5,427 nt of DNA from Deltaproteobacteria bacterium (lineage in GTDB: Bacteria > Desulfobacterota > Desulfobacteria > Desulfobacterales > ETH-SRB1): assembly GCA_030627405.1 (NCBI GenBank), contig DAOUSD010000151.1, forward strand, positions 1 to 5,427, read 5' to 3'. Below are positions 1 to 5,349 of the stretch, piece after piece. The notes under the pieces are model-generated. The model searched no databases. It saw nothing but the letters and a program-made list of their open reading frames with translations, and had not been told where the DNA came from. Made by a program: the position numbers and the translations under genes. Each line of letters opens with the position of its first letter. Within the stretch, counting starts at the first letter, position 1.

Positions 1-63
1 AAGCTGGAAGGCTTCGGGGTATGATAAAAGAATATTGAACGGCAGCAGAGTAAAGCGTTTTTT
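1..63. other. Non-coding left edge with degenerate 7-bp units
   Basis: No gene can be supported here. Bases 30-43 (GAATATT followed by GAACGGC) look like two further units of the heptad family that starts at 64, but they are one base out of phase with it. Bases 1-24 could be read as the last codons of an upstream gene (KLEGFGV then TGA), but a reading frame that short has no weight. Bases 1-14 also resemble two G-rich heptads (AAGCTGG, AAGGCTT). Confidence 0.3.
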
Positions 64-126
64 GAACGTCGAACATCGAACATTGAACGTCGAACATCGA
101 ACATTGAACGTCGAACATCGAATGAT
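64..126 (+). repeat. Heptad tandem array, GAACRTY family, nine units
   Basis: Nine consecutive 7-bp units start at 64, 71, 78 and so on to 120, with no phase slip. The first eight fit GAACRTY exactly and cycle in the order GAACGTC, GAACATC, GAACATT. The array can therefore also be described as a 21-bp unit repeated two and two-thirds times (64-84, 85-105, 106-119). The ninth unit (120-126, GAATGAT) is degenerate. There are no spacers between units, so this is a short tandem repeat and not CRISPR. It is the left arm of a composite element whose right arm lies at 175-203. Confidence 0.9.
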
Positions 127-174
127 GAAATCGCTCCGCTCCGCCAGCTTATAAATTGGCAGAATACCTTATTC
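127..174. repeat. Core of the composite repeat, with imperfect palindrome
   Basis: The 48 bp between the two heptad arms have a different character. Bases 132-144 are a 5-bp-period run (CGCTC, CGCTC, CGC). Bases 143-160 form an imperfect palindrome, GCCA at one end and TGGC at the other around TTATAA, with one G·T and one C·A pair inside. No start codon with a plausible ribosome site opens a meaningful reading frame. The layout of array, core and inverted array suggests a mobile or REP-like unit, but this single copy cannot prove that. Confidence 0.45.
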
Positions 175-203
175 AAAATTCGACGTTGGATGTTCGACGT
201 TCA
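175..203 (-). repeat. Inverted heptad arm of the composite repeat
   Basis: Read on the minus strand from 202 down, this is GAACGTC, GAACATC, CAACGTC and a degenerate GAATTTT: the same family as 64-126 in opposite orientation and in 7-bp phase. Bases 189-203 are an exact 15-bp reverse complement of 105-119, so the two arms can form a hairpin around the core. The remaining bases 204-265 up to uvrC show no convincing promoter or Shine-Dalgarno sequence. Confidence 0.85.
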
Positions 204-265
204 TAGCATTTTAGCTTGATGACTGCGTCCTTCTTCTACCTTCAGTCTATCCACCTAAGTTTAAC

Positions 266-2086
266 ATGACAATAAACTTAAACGACAAATTATCCGGCGC
301 TCCAAACGAGCCTGGTGTCTATCTTATGAAGGATGCTGAAGGAAAAGTTATTTATGTGGGCAAGGCCAAAAACCTTAAAAAAAGGCTTTCCTCATATTTC
401 AAACAATCCGGCCGGAAAGAATCCAGACAGATAAATTTGAAAACAAGGGCTCTGGTTAAAAAAGTTTCAAATTTTGATACAATTATAACAAGAACCGAAA
501 AAGAGGCCCTGATCCTCGAATCGAATCTTATCAAACAATACAAGCCAAGATATAACGTGATCCTGAAGGATGACAAAAGATATCCTTCGCTGCGTCTGGA
601 TATAAAAAGTCAGTATCCAAGCCTGAATATTGTTAGAAAAATTGAAAAAAACGGTGCGCAGTACTTCGGCCCTTTTTCATCTTCTCAAGCTGTTCGACAG
701 ACTTTAAAAATAATCCACAAGACATTTAAACTTCGCAAATGTAAAACAAAAGAACCTAAAAAAAGGTCCCGAGCATGCCTTAACTATCAAATAGGCGCAT
801 GTCTCGCGCCATGCTGTCTGGATGTTGATAACAAAACTTATGATGAAATAGTAAAAGAAGTTATCCTGTTTTTAAAAGGGAGGACTCCTGAACTTATTAA
901 AAAAATAAAAAACCAGATGACATCTGCGGCTAAAGATCAGAACTATGAAAAAGCTGCAATGCTCAGAGACAAGATTTTTGCACTTGAAAAAATTCTTGAA
1001 AAACAGGTTGCAGTAACCACTGACTTTAAAGACAGAGATGTAATAGCCATTGCTGATTCACCTGAAATTTTACTTATAGCTCTGCTTTTCGTCCGAGGCG
1101 GATATCTTTTGGGGGAAACGCATTTCAGTTTTACAAAAACCATGTCAACAAAAGCAGAAATGATTAGTACATTCATCAGACAGTATTATGAAAAAACACA
1201 TTTTATTCCTCAAGAAATCCTTGTCCCGATTCACATAGAAGATACTTGCGTGCTTGAAGACTGGTTAACTGCCATAAATCAAAAAAAAGTCAGGATCCTG
1301 TATCCCAGAAGAGGGGAAAAGGCCCAACTTGTTAACATGGCGGCGCATAATGCACAAAACAATCTAAAAGATCTGACAGCTTCTACTACTGCTGCAATTG
1401 ACCTTTCCGCCAGACTTCAAAAAAGGCTCAGAATGGACAAAATGCCTGAACGTATAGAATGCTTTGACAACTCCAATATATCCGGGACAGAGCCTGTAGC
1501 AGGTATGGTAGTTTTTGAAAACGGCAAACCCAATAAATCCTTATATCGTAAATACAAAATAAAAACCGTTAATAAACAAAATGACTATGCATACATGGCT
1601 GAAATACTTACCAGACGATATGGCAAAGGGGAAAAATCAAAGCCTTATCCCGATCTGCTTGTGGTAGATGGCGGCAAGGGGCATCTGAATATTGCCGTAT
1701 CAATTATAAAAAAGTTTAAACTTGAAAAAAACTTTGAAATAATAGGTATAGCAAAAAAAGATGTAAGCAGGGGGGAGACAAATGATAAGGTTTACCAGCC
1801 GGGCAGGGCAAACCCTGTTAATTTCGGCAGGGAAGGGGATCTCCTTTTGTTTTTACAAAAAATAAGGGATGAAGCTCATAGTTTTGCAGTTGCTTTTCAT
1901 CGTAAACGTAGAGACAAGAAATCCATACATTCTATCTTTGATACTATTCCCGGTATAGGCAAAAAAAGGAAAGAAACACTTCTTAAATATTTTGGAGGTT
2001 TTGATAAAATACGTAAGGCAACAATTAAAGAGCTTGTATCTCTGCCGGGAATAAGTCGTAAGATAGCAGAAGAGTTAAAAAAATAG
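266..2086 (+). CDS. uvrC: UvrABC excision nuclease subunit C
   Basis: UvrC is the dual-incision nuclease of nucleotide excision repair. It is recruited by UvrB at lesions found by UvrA and cuts on both sides of the damage. The product has 606 residues, close to the E. coli length of about 610, and all domains are present in order. The GIY-YIG nuclease domain has GVY at 17-19, YVG at 30-32, Arg40 in LKKRLSSYF, and the acidic helix TEKEALILES at 77-86 that carries the metal-binding glutamate. Four cysteines, C159, C171, C179 and C183, have the 12/8/4 spacing of the known Fe-S ligands. The UvrB-interacting UVR motif is near 210-248. The RNase H-like second nuclease has D401 (ECFDNSNISG), D468 (LVVDGGKGHL) and H538 (RDEAHSF) as its likely catalytic triad. 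Two helix-hairpin-helix motifs lie at about 560-604. The start is the first ATG giving a normal N-terminus; no good Shine-Dalgarno precedes it. The gene is intact and converges on mdh. Confidence 0.97.
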   Translation: MTINLNDKLSGAPNEPGVYLMKDAEGKVIYVGKAKNLKKRLSSYFKQSGRKESRQINLKTRALVKKVSNFDTIITRTEKEALILESNLIKQYKPRYNVILKDDKRYPSLRLDIKSQYPSLNIVRKIEKNGAQYFGPFSSSQAVRQTLKIIHKTFKLRKCKTKEPKKRSRACLNYQIGACLAPCCLDVDNKTYDEIVKEVILFLKGRTPELIKKIKNQMTSAAKDQNYEKAAMLRDKIFALEKILEKQVAVTTDFKDRDVIAIADSPEILLIALLFVRGGYLLGETHFSFTKTMSTKAEMISTFIRQYYEKTHFIPQEILVPIHIEDTCVLEDWLTAINQKKVRILYPRRGEKAQLVNMAAHNAQNNLKDLTASTTAAIDLSARLQKRLRMDKMPERIECFDNSNISGTEPVAGMVVFENGKPNKSLYRKYKIKTVNKQNDYAYMAEILTRRYGKGEKSKPYPDLLVVDGGKGHLNIAVSIIKKFKLEKNFEIIGIAKKDVSRGETNDKVYQPGRANPVNFGREGDLLLFLQKIRDEAHSFAVAFHRKRRDKKSIHSIFDTIPGIGKKRKETLLKYFGGFDKIRKATIKELVSLPGISRKIAEELKK

Positions 2087-2166
2087 TTTCCGGTTGCCGG
2101 TTTACAGTTCACGGCTGATAAAGACAACCAACTGTGAACCGTGAACCGGCAACTGTAAACCGTTCT
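2087..2166. repeat. Convergent-gene heptad inverted repeat, possible two-way terminator
   Basis: The gap between the uvrC and mdh stop codons is built of 7-bp units. On the plus strand, 2132-2159 holds CTGTGAA, CCGTGAA, CCGGCAA and CTGTAAA, followed by CCG. On the minus strand, 2114 down to 2087 holds CCGTGAA, CTGTAAA, CCGGCAA and CCGGAAA. The arms pair as 2108-2114 with 2139-2145 (7 bp) and 2098-2107 with 2153-2162 (10 bp). One 7-nt unit (2146-2152) bulges out, and the loop is 24 nt. Terminator function is inferred from position. The T-tracts are weak on the plus side (TTCTCTTACTTT after 2162); on the minus side a run of seven Ts lies opposite 2077-2083, inside the end of uvrC. Confidence 0.8.
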
Positions 2167-2167
2167 C

Positions 2168-3091
2168 TTACTTTAAAAGCCCCACAAGCTCTTTTACTGC
2201 ATCAGCCGATCTTTTAAGAGCCGCATTTTCCTCATCAGTAAGTTTAATCTGAATAATTTCTTCTATGCCGTTTGAGCCTAATTTTACAGGGACCCCTATA
2301 AAAAGATCGTTTATTCCATACTCGCCTTCAAGATATGCTGCACATGGAAGAATCTTCTTTTTGTCCTTAAGAACAGCTTCAGCCATTTCTACAGCCGCAG
2401 ATGCGGGAGCATAGTAGGCGCTTCCTGTTTTTAAAAGCCCTACAATTTCAGCCCCGCCCTTCCTGGTTCTTTCAATTAGAGCATCAATTCTCTCCTTTGA
2501 AATCAATTCAGTAACAGGTATTCCAGCAACGGTTGAATAGCGCGGCAAAGGTACCATTGTATCGCCATGTCCGCCTAAAACAAATGCGTGCGTATTTTCA
2601 ACAGAAACATTAAGTTCCATTGATATAAAAGCCCTGAACCTGGCCGAGTCTAATACTCCGGCCATGCCGATCACCCTGTTCCTGGGGAAATTGCTTGCCT
2701 TATAAGCAACATGACACATAGCATCAAGAGGGTTGCTGACAATAATAAGGATAGCGTCAGGGGAAAATCGTGCTATCTGTTCAGTGACGCTTTTCATAAT
2801 CTTTGTATTGGTGTTTAAAAGATCATCGCGGCTCATCCCGGGTTTTCTTGCTATACCTGCTGTAATGATAACAACATCGGATTTTTCTGAAGCCTCATAG
2901 TTATTGCTGCCGATAAGACCGGCATCATGTTTTTCAATCGGCGCCGCCTCCGCAAGGTCAAGAGCTTTTCCCTGAGGCACACCTTCAATAATATCAATCA
3001 ATACAACATCGCATAGTTCTTTTTCAGCCAGACGTTGCGCTGTAGTAGCTCCCACATTGCCTGCTCCGACAACGGTTACTTTCTTATCCAT
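2168..3091 (-). CDS. mdh: Malate dehydrogenase (NAD, LDH-like type)
   Basis: Interconverts malate and oxaloacetate with NAD in the cytoplasm, in the citric acid cycle or its reductive or partial forms. The 307-residue product has the lactate/malate dehydrogenase fold. The Rossmann glycine motif GAGNVG is at 9-14. Asp33 at the end of the second strand (VVLIDI) is the usual marker for NAD over NADP. Malate rather than lactate specificity is shown by Arg82 in ARKPGMSR, where lactate dehydrogenases have Gln, together with Arg88. The catalytic pair is Asp148 (LDSAR, with Arg151 for the substrate carboxylate) and His175 (GGHGDT). The length is typical for the homotetrameric LDH-like malate dehydrogenases common outside enterobacteria. 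The start is supported by AAGGAG six bases upstream. It is transcribed alone, convergent with uvrC and divergent from purC. Confidence 0.96.
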   Translation of the reverse strand: MDKKVTVVGAGNVGATTAQRLAEKELCDVVLIDIIEGVPQGKALDLAEAAPIEKHDAGLIGSNNYEASEKSDVVIITAGIARKPGMSRDDLLNTNTKIMKSVTEQIARFSPDAILIIVSNPLDAMCHVAYKASNFPRNRVIGMAGVLDSARFRAFISMELNVSVENTHAFVLGGHGDTMVPLPRYSTVAGIPVTELISKERIDALIERTRKGGAEIVGLLKTGSAYYAPASAAVEMAEAVLKDKKKILPCAAYLEGEYGINDLFIGVPVKLGSNGIEEIIQIKLTDEENAALKRSADAVKELVGLLK

Positions 3092-3097
3092 ATAATT

Positions 3098-3103
3098 CTC
3101 CTT
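3098..3103 (-). promoter_or_regulatory. Ribosome binding site of mdh
   Basis: The minus strand reads AAGGAG, six bases before the ATG at 3091. This is a strong Shine-Dalgarno match with good spacing and it fixes the mdh start. Confidence 0.85.
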
Positions 3104-3106
3104 AAT

Positions 3107-3117
3107 GCCCTTAGGGC
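3107..3117. promoter_or_regulatory. 11-bp perfect palindrome upstream of the mdh ribosome site
   Basis: GCCCTTAGGGC consists of 5-bp arms around a central T. It lies three bases upstream of the mdh Shine-Dalgarno and two bases from the heptad array at 3120. It could be an operator or a small RNA hairpin in the mdh leader, although the loop would be very tight unless the inner pairs open. Function is unknown. Confidence 0.35.
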
Positions 3118-3119
3118 GA

Positions 3120-3168
3120 GCTGTTAGTTGTTAGCCGATAGCTGTTAGTTGTTAGTTATTAGCTTTCA
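3120..3168 (-). repeat. Heptad tandem array, TAACARC family, six to seven units
   Basis: The plus strand reads GCTGTTA, GTTGTTA, GCCGATA, GCTGTTA, GTTGTTA, GTTATTA from 3120 to 3161 in unbroken 7-bp phase, followed by a degenerate GCTTTCA (3162-3168). On the minus strand, which is the mdh sense strand, the units are mainly TAACARC. The pair GCTGTTA then GTTGTTA occurs twice (3120-3133 and 3141-3154). The array would lie in the mdh leader if transcription starts further upstream. Confidence 0.85.
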
Positions 3169-3170
3169 TT

Positions 3171-3207
3171 TTGTCAATACATTAAGATAATTCTCCATTA
3201 TTGACAA
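3171..3207. promoter_or_regulatory. Spaced 9-bp dyad TTGTCAATA / TATTGACAA
   Basis: TTGTCAATA (3171-3179) and TATTGACAA (3199-3207) are perfect inverted copies with a 19-bp gap. A third copy of the 7-bp part, TTGTCAA, lies at 3289-3295. The arms may be binding sites for a dimeric regulator or may simply be -35-like TTGACA hexamers. A TATAAT also occurs on the minus strand at 3215-3210, facing mdh, but has only a poor -35 partner. The bases between this dyad and the element (3208-3255) are AT-rich and otherwise featureless. Confidence 0.35.
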
Positions 3208-3265
3208 TAATTATAAAATCATGGATATTAACACCTAAGTTGAATTTTGATATATGATATTCAGA

Positions 3266-3295
3266 AATTTACAAACTCAAAAAGTGAGTTGTCAA
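3266..3295 (-). promoter_or_regulatory. Possible promoter for mdh at the left end of the element
   Basis: On the minus strand TTGACA (3295-3290) is followed after 18 bases by TAAATT (3271-3266), a perfect -35 with a 4/6 match at -10. Transcription would leave the element toward mdh with a leader of roughly 170 nt that includes the dyad, the heptad array and the palindrome. This is a prediction from hexamers only, in AT-rich DNA. Confidence 0.3.
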
Positions 3296-3296
3296 C

Positions 3297-3400
3297 AACA
3301 GGAGGTGGCGGGTACTTAAATTTAAAATGGCTGACTGTTTGAGCGCACTTATGCGTGAGTTTCAGACGTTCTTAAATTTAAGTGCCCGCTGCCTCCTGTT
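3297..3400 (+). repeat. 29-bp inverted repeat, stable plus-strand stem-loop
   Basis: Bases 3297-3325 pair with 3372-3400 over all 29 positions. The three non-Watson-Crick positions (3306/3391, 3307/3390, 3313/3384) are all G·U in a plus-strand RNA and would be A·C on the other strand. The stem holds a Shine-Dalgarno-like AGGAGGT on the left arm (3300-3306), CCTCCT on the right (3392-3397), and the self-palindromic TTAAATTTAA at its inner end. Within the 46-nt loop GCGCA and TGCGT can form a small inner stem. No T-tract directly follows the right arm, so it is not a classical terminator. Confidence 0.8.
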
Positions 3401-3405
3401 AATTT

Positions 3406-3411
3406 TATAAT
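3406..3411 (+). promoter_or_regulatory. Possible -10 box for purC at the right end of the element
   Basis: A perfect TATAAT lies just inside the right terminal repeat. A start about 7 bases downstream would give purC a leader of roughly 40 nt. The -35 region at about 3383-3388 (TGCCCG) is poor, so activity would need an activator or an upstream contribution. Alternatively the box is a chance match. Confidence 0.35.
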
Positions 3412-3443
3412 GAGTTTGTAACTTTCGGATATTTACAATTACT

Positions 3444-3450
3444 GAAAGGA
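3444..3450 (+). promoter_or_regulatory. Ribosome binding site of purC
   Basis: GAAAGGA ends eight bases before the ATG at 3459. It is a moderate Shine-Dalgarno match with workable spacing and supports the chosen purC start. Confidence 0.65.
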
Positions 3451-3458
3451 CAAACACC

Positions 3459-4355
3459 ATGGAACAAATCGTATTTGAAACTGATTTTCCAAAATTAAAT
3501 TTACTAAAACGAGGAAAGGTAAGAGATATGTACGATCTTGGCGAAACTCTCTTAATGGTTGCCACTGATCGAATCTCAGCATTTGATGTGATAATGCCTG
3601 ATCCAGTGCCGGAAAAAGGAAAAATTCTTACACAAATTTCCCTGTTCTGGTTTGATGTAATGAAGCCTGTTATATCCAATCATATTATTTCCGGCAATGT
3701 TGACGACTATCCTGAGATCTGCAAACCTTACGCAGAAATACTTCGCGACAGGAGCATGCTTGTAAAAAAAGCAAAACCCCTTCCTGTTGAATGCGTTGTA
3801 AGGGGTTATATATCCGGATCGGGCTGGAAATCCTATCAGAAATCAGGGATTGTCTGCGGTATAAAACTGCCTGATGGTTTACAAGAATCTGAAAAGCTTC
3901 CGGAACCTGTTTTTACGCCTTCAACAAAGGAAGATGTTGGTGTTCATGATGTAAACATTAGTTTTGAAGAAGCTGTAAAAATAATAGGCGGAAGCCTTGC
4001 AGAAAAGGTAAAAGAGATAAGTCTTTCAATTTATAAAAAAGGGGCTGAACTGGCTGATAAAAAGGGCATAATAATTGCGGATACAAAATTTGAATTCGGC
4101 ATTTTTGAAAATAATATCATTCTTATAGATGAATTACTGACCCCTGATTCATCCAGGTTCTGGCCCAAAAAGTCTTACAGTCCCGGTCAGTCGCAAAAGA
4201 GTTACGACAAACAGTATTTAAGAGATTATCTTATTTCAATCAACTGGGACAAATTACCACCAGCTCCTTTTCTTCCAAAAGAAGTAGTCAAAAATACACG
4301 TAAAAAATATCTTGATGCATTAAACCTGATTACCGGGAAAAGTTATGGACTTTAA
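3459..4355 (+). CDS. purC: SAICAR synthetase (phosphoribosylaminoimidazole-succinocarboxamide synthase)
   Basis: Catalyses the ATP-dependent joining of aspartate to CAIR, giving SAICAR in de novo purine synthesis. The 298-residue product is of the longer, yeast Ade1-like type rather than the roughly 240-residue E. coli type. Motifs seen are the nucleotide-binding RGKVRDMYD at 18-26, ATDRISAFD at 35-43, the first family signature PVECVVRGYISGSGW at 109-123, the second signature IADTKFEFG ending at 214, and DELLTPDSSRFW at 224-235. No key region is missing. The ATG matches the expected N-terminus and has an upstream GAAAGGA. No other pur gene is adjacent. The gene ends with an 11-nt overlap into the parB-like gene, so the two are very probably co-transcribed and translationally linked. 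Confidence 0.96.
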   Translation: MEQIVFETDFPKLNLLKRGKVRDMYDLGETLLMVATDRISAFDVIMPDPVPEKGKILTQISLFWFDVMKPVISNHIISGNVDDYPEICKPYAEILRDRSMLVKKAKPLPVECVVRGYISGSGWKSYQKSGIVCGIKLPDGLQESEKLPEPVFTPSTKEDVGVHDVNISFEEAVKIIGGSLAEKVKEISLSIYKKGAELADKKGIIIADTKFEFGIFENNIILIDELLTPDSSRFWPKKSYSPGQSQKSYDKQYLRDYLISINWDKLPPAPFLPKEVVKNTRKKYLDALNLITGKSYGL

Positions 4356-5349
4356 AAACAATCAGGTTCCACTGTCGCTTATAGATTCAAAGGATCAAAC
4401 CTTTCGCATTACAACCGAGACAGGCATAGATGATCTTTTAGATTCTATTAAGAATGTGGGTTTGATAAATCCCCCGATATTAATAAAAAAAAAGTCAAAA
4501 TATACCATCATATGCGGTTTTCGCCGAATTGCGGCATGCCGGGCACTCGGCTTGTTGAATATTGAGGCAAAAATTCCGGACTCTAACGCTAATGCGCTTG
4601 ACTGCCTTAAATTTGCAATAACAGACAATTCATTCCAAAGGCCGCTCAACCTGATTGAACAGTCCAGAGCGCTTTTTATGCTTTCCGGCTTTTTTAAAGA
4701 TATTACAAGTCTCGCCGACGCAGCGTCATCACTTGGTTTGCCGCATAATCCATCTCTTGTAAAGAAAATAATAAATATCTATCATCTTCCATCGCCCATT
4801 CAAAACTGTGTACTATCCAACATTATTTCTCTTTCAATGGCAGTGGAACTCGGTAGATTTGAAAAACATGCCGGAATTACTTTTGCCGAAATTTTCAACG
4901 ACCTTAAACTGGGGCTGAACAAGCAAAGAGAACTAATCACAATGATTAATGAAATTTCTCTTCGCGAAAACATTCCAGTCATGAAAGTTATTCAGGAAAG
5001 CGATTTCCAGGAAATTCTGCAAAATGATGAGCTTGATCGAACTAAAAAGACCGAAAAATTAAGATTTTATTTAAAAAAGAGACGTTACCCATCAATCACT
5101 CGTGCTGAACAGAAATTTGAAGAACTTGTTAAAGAATTAAAGCTCGGAAACAATATGAGACTGATTCCTCCAAAAAATTTTGAGGGCAATACATTTATTA
5201 TAAAATTACACTTCAATAACCTGAAAGATCTTCAGGATCACTCAGATACTCTTGAGGAAATCCTGCAAAATCCTGTTTTTAGAAAACAGGTGTCGGGGGC
5301 CGGGGAACAGGGATCGGGTGAACCGCAGAATTTCGAACAAGGAATGTAG
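4345..5349 (+). CDS. Solitary ParB-domain protein (ParB/Spo0J-like)
   Basis: A 334-residue protein with the N-terminal half of ParB. The ParB domain covers about 8-100, with SIKNVGLINPPILI at 34-47 and the GxRR nucleotide-binding motif at 58-61 (CGFRRIAACRALG). A DNxxQRxxLNxIE block (94-105) matches the third CTP-binding motif of ParB CTPases. A helix-turn-helix region typical of ParB/KorB follows at about 110-150. The rest, including a charged segment near 230-265, is not recognised. ParB proteins bind centromere-like sites and, with CTP, clamp and spread on DNA, but no ParA gene or parS-like palindrome is visible here, so a role in segregation is unproven. A regulatory or nucleoid role is possible. 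Translation starts inside the end of purC (11-nt overlap). Residues 317-334 (SGAGEQGSG onward) are encoded by a 7-bp repeat array and are probably an acquired tail. Confidence 0.85.
   Translation: MDFKNNQVPLSLIDSKDQTFRITTETGIDDLLDSIKNVGLINPPILIKKKSKYTIICGFRRIAACRALGLLNIEAKIPDSNANALDCLKFAITDNSFQRPLNLIEQSRALFMLSGFFKDITSLADAASSLGLPHNPSLVKKIINIYHLPSPIQNCVLSNIISLSMAVELGRFEKHAGITFAEIFNDLKLGLNKQRELITMINEISLRENIPVMKVIQESDFQEILQNDELDRTKKTEKLRFYLKKRRYPSITRAEQKFEELVKELKLGNNMRLIPPKNFEGNTFIIKLHFNNLKDLQDHSDTLEEILQNPVFRKQVSGAGEQGSGEPQNFEQGM

Larger units (their letters stand above)
3262..3427. mobile_element. Candidate 166-bp MITE-like element with terminal inverted repeats
   Basis: The left end CAGAAATTTACAAACTCA (3262-3279) and the right end TGAGTTTGTAACTTTCG (3411-3427) are inverted copies, differing by one extra A and one mismatch. 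The inner 11 bp (3269-3279 with 3411-3421) match exactly. GATATT flanks both ends. Inside lies a second inverted repeat with 29-bp arms (3297-3325 and 3372-3400) around a 46-nt loop. No transposase is encoded, so movement would depend on an enzyme supplied elsewhere. The element fills most of the space between the divergent mdh and purC genes, where a terminator hairpin would not be expected. It could instead be a native leader or regulatory structure; only further genomic copies or an empty site would settle this. Confidence 0.5.
3256..3433. repeat. 6-bp direct repeats GATATT flanking the MITE-like element
   Basis: GATATT occurs at 3256-3261 and again at 3428-3433, immediately outside the inverted-repeat ends at 3262 and 3427. 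This is the pattern expected of a target-site duplication. A 6-bp match in AT-rich DNA could be chance, but its exact placement at both ends argues otherwise. Confidence 0.5.

Noticed and set aside
1..24. Tail of an upstream gene (KLEGFGV then TGA)
   Set aside because: Only seven codons are visible and the bases also resemble G-rich heptads; no support for coding.
64..126. CRISPR array
   Set aside because: Units are 7 bp and contiguous, with no unique spacers and no cas genes nearby.
2106..2145. parS-like site for the ParB protein in the GTGAAC/GTTCAC repeats
   Set aside because: The halves are in spaced inverted arms rather than joined as a TTTCACGTGAAA-type palindrome, so they do not match the known parS consensus.
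252..3241. Shared 10-mer CACCTAAGTT before uvrC (252-261) and upstream of mdh (3232-3241)
   Set aside because: Several 10-bp matches are expected by chance in a window this size, and flanking bases do not extend it usefully.
3327..3410. 27-codon plus-strand frame inside the stem-loop (MADCLSALMREF onward)
   Set aside because: It lies in palindromic DNA; the only Shine-Dalgarno-like AGGAGGT is 20 bases upstream, which is too far, and the frame ends in repeat sequence.
3372..3411. Rho-independent terminator
   Set aside because: The stem is strong, but it lies between divergent genes and is not followed directly by a T-tract in either direction.
3362..3679. 105-codon minus-strand reading frame across the purC start
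   Set aside because: It is antisense to well-supported purC, has no recognisable motif or ribosome site, and its end runs through the inverted repeat; treated as a shadow frame.
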